From Bactericera cockerelli (taxonomy: Eukaryota; Arthropoda; Insecta; Hemiptera; Triozidae), in assembly GCA_024516035.1 (NCBI GenBank), contig CM044961.1, positions 34,448,953-34,512,952 of the forward strand: DNA of 64,000 bases, in the 5' to 3' direction. A model generated the notes under the pieces. The model was not told the origin of the DNA. It worked only from the letters and a program-made list of their open reading frames with translations, and did no database searches. Both the position numbers and the translations under genes were made by a program. Shown piece by piece: positions 53,801 to 62,800 of this stretch. The number at the start of each line of letters is the position of its first letter. Within the stretch, counting starts at the first letter, position 1.

Positions 53801-56800
53801 ATATGAATTAGGCGTCACTTAGTTTTTGACGGTGAAGAAAAGCAGAGTGCTCAAGGTAAGACGATATCATCCCCAATATACTTATATTATTTAAAAACCA
53901 TTAAACGTACGAATAGTTTAAATCGATTCCTTTATTATTTAATTATTATTTATATACCAGTGTTCAGTGTATCCAATAAAATATATTGATCCAATAAAAT
54001 ATAACATTATCGTTCACCTTGACGCAAATCCCAAATCCACCTTTCTGTTTCTCTTATCTATTTCAGCATTGTCTAAATTAAGTCGGTCCACGAGACCTTA
54101 AATCTTGTAGAAGGGAGTAGGTCAAAACTACCCCCCGTTACATCTTCCACTTGAGTATTATAATCATTTTTACTTTTTATTACCTATGAGGTATAGAAAG
54201 TATTATTTTCGGTCGGTTTTTTCGAAATTGAACTGATAACATTTCTGGACGAATTATTTTAAAAGCAAACTGTAATTATTCTATTCTTACCTTCTTCTCC
54301 TTCTCGCTGGAGCGGGGGGAGGGAGCCTTGTGCGATTTCTTTTCTTCCTCATGCCGTGCAGGCGGGGAGCTCTTCCTCTTGGATTTCACATCGCTCGAAG
54401 AAGACGCGGGTTTCTTTGTCTGCGAATCAGAAAAAGAGGAAACTATGGGACCACAGATCCAACTGATTGATAAATCTGGACGAGGAAATTGTTCCTGAGT
54501 CATATGTTTCTTTTTCTAGAAGTATGTTTCCTTTTCTATAAGTATGTAGTTATAATTTAAAGGAAGAAAAAAATGATTCTCTTTGATTCTTTCATATTTT
54601 GCATGTTTCTTCCTTGCAGCAGAATCACTGGGGTACCCTGGTTCCAGGCTGGCTTTTAAGTGTGAGGGAGCCAATTAGGAGTATAGTTACAAACTTTGGA
54701 GATAGGTTTTACTTATGTAATGATCTGAGGAGGGTTTAGAATATATAGCTTCAATTTAAAAAAAGCAAAATGATTACAAGATCTTCCCCCCCATTGTACG
54801 AAGCGATAAACAGGAGAGAGAAAAAAAACCTCAACTAATATAGTTGGCCTATTTGAAAAGGGTTTAAAGAAGCTTGAACTCGGTCAGAATTTTACGCTCC
54901 GGCCGAGATTCGAACCCGTGATCTCGAAGGTTGGCAAACTATTATCTACTGACCCGGTAAGAGACCACCAGAAAACTTCGGCGTAGCTCACACCACCACA
55001 ACAACAACAACCACTTGACTACCGTGCACTGGTAGTCAAGTGGTTAAGGCACTAGTCTGGTAATCCAGGTAGCGTAGGGATCCGTTGGTTCGAATCCCAC
55101 CCAGTGCATGATTTTTTCCTCATGAATTTGAGTTTATGACCACATAATAATAAGTAATAAGACTCTGAGGGTTAGGTGGCGGAAAATGCTTTGAGCATTA
55201 ACCTCGCCTGGTGGATGCCTTCCACTGAAAAGTTTTACTATTATAACAAAAAGTATTTCTCTTGCCACGCGAGGAGGGGATGCCTTTTGGTTACCTTCCA
55301 ATAGAGTATTATTATTATTATGTATGTATGTCCATATGTAACAAACACCCTTAACTAGACTTTTCTTCAGAATCTTCAGAATTTTTCCCATTTATCTCAC
55401 TGGTTAAAAATATTCTTTTCGAGTTTCAAAACACCTGAGAGTCAATATCTTTACATTATGTATGATTTCTTTAATACCTATATTTGATATTCATTTTTTT
55501 TGTATCTTTACATTACATATTTACATTAAGTTTTATGTTTTTATTATACATTGTGAGTGACAATGTTATTGGCGGGTGTTGATACTTGTAACACCATCTC
55601 TAGCTGTTTTGTTTATTCACACAAATAAATTCAAATTCAAATTACTATAATATTTTCTTACCTCGCGAGGGGGAGATCGGGAATCATCGGAGGATTCCGA
55701 GTCACTGTCCGAGTCTTCGCTGGAGGGGGAGGGGGCGTGTCTCGAGTCCGAAGCTCGCTTGCTATTGGCCGAGGAGCTGGGGGGAGGAGACTTGGCGGGG
55801 GGGACCTTGCTCTTGGCGGGGGCAGGGGAGGCGGACACACTGGATCTGCTGAAGGGAGGAAGAAGAAGAAGTGGCATTTATTTATAATAATAACACTCAT
55901 TATAATATTGATAACACTCTTTAGAGTAATGAGAAATCGGTTCCGGGGCAAAGAATCGAACTAGAGAATCTCTGGGGGGTTTTTTAGAGGGTAAAAAACC
56001 ATTTCACAGGCTCCTAAACTGCCGAACCACGCCTGTGTTTGAACATGCAAATTTTTCCCTCCATAAAAAAAACACTCTTTAGAGAAAGGTAACCACCAGG
56101 CGAGTTTAACGCTCAGAGCATTTGATACCACCCAATCCTCAAGAGTCTTATTATTATGTGGTCAGAAACTCAAATATATAAGGGATAAATCATGCATAGG
56201 GTGGAATTCGAACCTACGGATCCCTACGCTACTTGGATTACCAGACACTGTACTTCGAGTGCACTATTTTTTCATATTGAATCCTGTTTCATATTTTTTT
56301 TTTTCTCCATATCGCTTGCTTAATACAAGAACGTCATAAGTCAAAAAACGTGATTTTTCAGGAGAGCATTTTTTAACTTTTAAATGGTCCCAGTTTAACG
56401 TTTACAGAAATCATTGACTTTTTTATGTGAAAAATGTCGGGCTTATTTTCTTATAAAATAGACTGAGCTGTAGTATTGTACAATAGATTTTTTCAAATGG
56501 AGAAAATGTCTTGCTCTCCTGAAAAATCACGTTTTTTGACTTATGACGTTCTTGTATTAAGCAAGCGATATGGTAATCTTTCTTTGCACTGTATATTGTC
56601 ATTGTATATTATTTTGTACAACTTGTAACTTTTGTTATGTAAATATATAAATAAAATAATTTGGTCCTAAGAAGAAACCTGCCGACCTCCGTGGCTCAGT
56701 GGTTAAGAGCATCGGTTACTGACCCGGAGGTTGCGGGTTCGAATCCCGACCGGAGCGGAAATTTTTTACCGAAATTTTCCGTTTCCGGAATGGCATGGAT

Positions 56801-59800
56801 GTAAAGGTAAAGTGCCCTGAAGTAATGCGAAAGCTATTCCGGGGCACAATTAATTTATTTTTCTATTACAAAAAAAAAGAAGAAGAAACCTATATTACCT
56901 CTTTCGCGGTGGCGGTGACTTGTCTCGCTTGGATCGAGATCTAGAAGTAGACCGCTTCCGAGAAGTAGACCGCTTTCGAGAAGTAGACCGCTTCCTAGGT
57001 TCCGGACTTCTGGAGCCAGACTCCTCGCTGTCACTCTCGCTTTCCGAGCTCGAGTGTTTGCGTCTCGCGGGCGAGCGAGATTTGCGAGCCGGGGCCTCTT
57101 TCCTGGAATTAAATAGGTCATTCAATTCAATGGTCATTCATTCATTCAATGCTAATAATAAGGTAGAAAAGTGGCAGAGTGGCAGAGAATGCCTGAGGCA
57201 TTAACATCGCCCCGGATTACAAGGCAATTGTACGTTTAAATTTAAATATTTTTTTTCTATATTTTATTTTGTAAATATTGTTGATTTTTTTATTTTTTTT
57301 TTATCTCTGTTAATAATTTATTGTTGTTTGTCTTGTATAAAAAATAAATAAGTAGAAAATTCAGTGTTAGTTATTACATGAAATGTTATCTTCCCTATTG
57401 GGATATTTACATGTTTGAAGTATCTCATACTTAAAAACTTAATATTGTATTTTTTTTTTTTTAAATATTTCCTCTCTGTATGGCGAGAGAAATTTTTTAT
57501 AATAGGAATTTCTTCATTTGACTGTCTCCTGTTTCATTTTTTAAAAAATTGTCCAACTTTATCAATGATTTTTTATCTTTTGAAGGTGGGTATACCCTCA
57601 TTGTTTGTAGAAGATGTAAATGTAAAATATAAATAAATGGAAACTTTAAAAAAAAAAAAAATGCAGTTTACAGTCTCATCTGCCCATGGCCAACAGTTTC
57701 AACAGCAAATGCCAAGAAATAATGTGCAGTTTTGAAGTCAATATATTTGTCTTGTTTTTTTGTTATATTTACAAATTACAAAAATTATCCCTTACAAAAA
57801 TAGGAGTTAAAAAAACAAAAGGAAACACCAACTCACCTCTTGCGTCTCTCTCGCTCTTTCTCCCGCTCCCTCTCGCGTTGTCTCTCTCTCTCCCGTTGCC
57901 TCTCCCTCTCTCTTTCTCTCTCCCTCTCCCGCTGTCGCTCCATTCTCGCCCGCTCTCGCTCACGAAACTCTCGCTCCCGCTGTCTCTCTCGCTCGCGGGC
58001 CCGCTCTCGCTCGCGCTGTCTCGCGCGCTCGCGTTCTCGCTGCTTCTGGCGCTCGCGCGAGCGAGACCGAGAGGAGTGGCGCCGCCGGCTGGAGGAGTGG
58101 CGGCGGCGGGGGGGCGGGGTGGAGGAGTGGCGGCGGCCGCTGCGGCGGCGAGGTGGCGTCGAGCTGCGGCGGCGGGCCTGGGAATAAAAAATAATAATAA
58201 AAATCTTTATGGCTTGCAGGTCCTGGTCGAATTTTCAAAATTTTCAACATCAAAATTTGAAGTATATAAATTTATAAGAAAAAAAATGATTCACCCTCTC
58301 AAAGACATTTGAAAAGATCATAATATATTATGGGCATTCTACGGATCAAGAGAAGATGTATTGAAACTACTAGAGATCCTGATGCATGATATCCAAATGT
58401 AGAAGAAATTTTTTTACGATCAAGCATGTCACTGATGATGATATTTTAAAGAAAAAAGGCAATTGAGTTTGCGAAATAATAATAATAAATTTAATTACTT
58501 ATTTTATATCTGTACATATATGTTAATAAATATAGCTAATAAAATAATATTAATAAATAAAAGTTGGCGCTATGAAGGGCATTTAGCTGTAAACATCTGA
58601 AGTAGGAGTGCCAGAAGCAAGTAAATTTGGGAAAAGGAAGAAGAAGAAGGTTAGTCTACAAAGTGAAAGAAGAAGAAGGTTAGTCTACTTTGCCCAGAAT
58701 ATCATCTACTGCTCCAATAGCTTCTAATTCGAAGTGTCTTTCTTATTCGAACAAAAGTATTTTTATTATTTCCTGTGAAAGTAAGAAATTATTTCTTGGC
58801 TGGGGAACTATAAACAGGGCGTAGACCAGCAGTCTGGCTGGGGGACTATAAACAGGGAGTAGACCAGCAGTCTGGCCGGGGGACTATAAACAGGGAGTAG
58901 ACCAGCAGTCTGGCTGGGGGACTATAAACAGGGAGTAGATGAGCAGTCGGGCTGGGGGACTATAAACAGGAAGTAGATCAGCAGTCTGGCTGGGGGACTA
59001 TAAACAGGGAGTAGACCAGCAGTCTGGCCGGGGGACTATAAACAGGGAGTAGACCAGCAATGGCTTGGTTCTGGGGGCCCTTGTCAATTACTAGCCTTCT
59101 TGTAAAGACACTGGTACTGTCTGGCTAACATTGTTCACGATGACGCCAACCTATGATGATGATGAAAGTAACTCACCGATCTTCTCCTATCTCTGTCCGA
59201 TTCACTCTCATCCAAAGAATCATCCTTCTTGCTCCGATAGCTTCGTTTCTTCTGAACCGAGTTCTCTTTCTTCTTGATTTCCAGGTCTTCCTTCTTTGAT
59301 TTCTTGCCTGTGAAGGACATAAGACACGATCCAACTATAGATTCAAGTATTCAATTATTATAGATTGAAAACAAAGAAGAATTCATGCAAGCGTGTTCAG
59401 AGGCAGAGAATGTCTAGGACATTACCTTCGACCCAGATTACAAAAGAATTGTAAATACTTGAAGTAATGAAATTTTTCGGTTCCAGGTGGGTTTTTAGTG
59501 GGTGGAAATCCAACACCCCAAGTCAGGATGACCTGGGTGTCTTTAAAAGATTTTTTCTGCCTTCAACCAAAAAAGAAAAACCTAATGTGTTCTTCAACTA
59601 ATGTAGCCACTTGTGGTCTTTGTTTTAGCTTGACCATCCCGTAATATGCCTCCCTCTGATGGGCGAGTAGTGACACAGTACTTCCCATTCAGGTGCTGGG
59701 TCAACATGGGCGGACCGGAAGTTGTCCCTTAGAAACAACTGAGTACATTTTATCTGTAGGCTCGGTGGTTCGAACCTGGGACCTTCCGCATCGCAAGCGA

Positions 59801-62800
59801 GTAGCGAGTATATAACTCTTAGAAACAACTTACCATTGAGCCAATACAGTTCACTGTTCTTTTTTTTCAATTGTTTCCCATCATTTTTTTAATGAATATT
59901 TATTTAACGAGAGGTCTGTTACATTCAGAGTTCTTGCCCCTATTTATTGTTTGGTGATTGTTTCTTATCTTATTGTTCGATGATTGTTTTTAAAAAAAAA
60001 TGTAAATAAATAAATGCATTGGGTGGGATTCGAGCCCACGGATCCCTGGATCAACAGAATGGCGCGCCGCCTTGACCACTTTGACCACCAATGTAAGTTT
60101 TTTTTGTTGTTGTAAAAAGATTTTTTTTTTTTTTTTGTAAAAACTTCCTACATATCGTTTTTTTTTACAATTTTTTAAATTTGTCTGTTTATTTTTTTGT
60201 CATGTCTTAAGTTAGGAAGAAATTGTATTAGTTAGTACAGGATCCGCCCGTTCAAGTGTAATAAATATAAAATACCTGAGTGCTCACTGCTAGAAGACGA
60301 TGAAGAATGCGAGGAAGAGCTGCGAGATTTTCTTCCCCGAGACTTGGACTCCCTCTTCTCTCTCTCCCGAGAGGAAGCAGAGGAGGAGGAACTGCGGTGA
60401 CGCTTCTTAGTCTCGCCGTTCGTATCCCCTCCTCGGCTGAAAATATAATATAATAATATGTATTATTTTTATCTGTGGTGAAGCACAAGGCCTCTTCACA
60501 TTTTTTATGGGTATAGTATAGTAGTGCTTTATTTAGACTGTCAGCTCGAGACAGGGAGTCCCATTATGCTAACAGTTTAATATAGCACCTCTTTATTTAT
60601 TGTAAATTTTATACAGGATATTATAACTAGAAAAACATAATAACTAGAAATTATAACTAGAAAAATATAGCGTAGAAAGGGTAGCTCAGCATTACTAAGA
60701 GCCTCCTTCACATTTCGAATTATTCTATTACATTAATTTCTTTTTACTCTGGTAATGCCGCCACTGGTCGTTACTCATACAAGTAACTACTCATTTTTCC
60801 TCACGAGGTATGAGTGGACCCCGAACATCCAAGTACAGAGCAGAAAAATTCCTGCCCCGCTGGGGATCGAACCCAGGTCACCATGTGTGCAATGCCTAGC
60901 GCGCTAACTCACTCTGCCACGGTGACTACTAATATAATAATATATCACCTTACTTATACTAACCTATTAGGACCAATGAGTCCCATTATTTCAGCAGTAA
61001 GCTTATTGATCTTGTTTGTTTGCTCAATCAATTTAATTTTTATAATTTTGTTCTACCTAATAAAGCCTTATAATAACAATAATAATATAAAATTTGACAT
61101 GGAATTTTCTCGTATATCCAGTTGTTATATCCGGGCTTGATTGTATTTTTAATATGCAAATTATTACTTCTGATAAATTTCTAATATTAGAAATTGGAAG
61201 TATTGTGTTTGTTTTTGTGAGAAAAAAATATATACATATTTTTTGCTCCGATTTTTTTCATTACTGATCTAGCATCTCACCCTTTTCCTGACTTGGATCT
61301 GGACCCAGAACGGGATCTGGATCTTCTCTCCTTCTCCTTCGGATCACGTGACTCTTCCTTCGTCTTCTTCTCCTCCTTCTTCCCGTCTGACACACTGAGG
61401 AGGAGGAGGAACAAGAAATATTTTAGGAGGAACAGCAAGAAAATGGTATTAACTATTATTTCTAAATTCTTTATTAGAAATAAAAAGTCATATTTTGTAC
61501 GGTACAAACAATAATTTCAAATAAAAAAAAATGGAAACAATATAAACAAAAAAAGGGGGGGGGGGAAAAAAAGATAAATATATGTACACATATTTATGTC
61601 CTAGCTAAAGAGCAGGGTTATTGCCCATGTCATTCTCTTCCACCCTACCCTTGAAGAAGAAAATGTTCTCATTATGAGTGCATAATTATTCAGTGGTAAG
61701 ATATATAGATATTGCCTTTGTCATTCTCTTCCACACAACCCTTGAAGAAGAAAATGTTCTCATTATGAGTGCATAATTATTCAGTGGTAAGATATATAGA
61801 TATTGCCTTTGTCATTCTCTTCCACACAACCCTTGAAGAAGAAAATGTTCTCATTATGAGTGCATAATTATTCAGTGGTAAGATATATAGATATTGCCTT
61901 TGTCATTCTCTTCCACACAACCCTTTAAGAAGAAAATGTTCTCATTATGAGTGCATGATTATTCAGTGGTAAGATATATAGATATTGCTTATGTCATTCT
62001 CTTCCACCCAAATCTTGAAGAAGAAAATGTTCTCATTATGAGTGCATGATTATTCAATGGTAAGATATATAGATATTGCTTATGTCATTCTCTTCCACCC
62101 AAATCTTGAAGAAGAAAATGTTCTCATTATGAGTGCATGATTATTCAATGGTAAGATACTGTGCTTGCGAAATTTGAACGTCCCTGGGTCCAAACCCCAG
62201 AGCCAGCAAAAAAATTGTACTTCAAATTTGGTTACAATATTGTTTGTAAGGGATACCTTCCGTAAACACTCGTGTTGACTTAAATGGGAAATATTGAGTC
62301 ACTCCTCGCCCATTAGAGGGGAGCCATACTAAGGGAGGGGCATTTGGGCAAGCTATGACATGGACCACAAGCGTCTACAGTAGCTGGTGTTTCATGGCTA
62401 CAAAGAAGAAAAAAGGTGTTAAGCACTGATCTTTAAAATAAAACCACATGATTTTTTGATAGAACTAGATGTTTAAACAGCAACTTTTTATTTTTATTTC
62501 CATATTTGTGTTAAACAAAATCATGATATCACAACGAAAGTTTAAAGTTTTAAAGTTATCATATTTGTGTTAATCACTTTCGTGATATCACAACTACTCA
62601 AACTCGCTTTACTAAATCTACGCTGAAAACGGGACTTGAACCACCGACCTCCAGGTTACAAGTCCGCCGCCTTATTGATCAAGCTACTGAGGTCGGATTT
62701 GATATCACAACTAGTCAAACTTGCTGTACTAAATATTTGCTTAACTAGCGACTTGAACCACGGACCCCCGAGTACAAGTCCGCCTCTTTATCAATCAAGC

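Noticed and set aside
57686..58312. Plus-strand ORF of 208 codons rich in Leu, Ser and Pro
   Set aside because: Mirror of the Arg/Glu repeat exon of SRRM1; the hydrophobic Leu/Ser pattern is the complement of RE codons.
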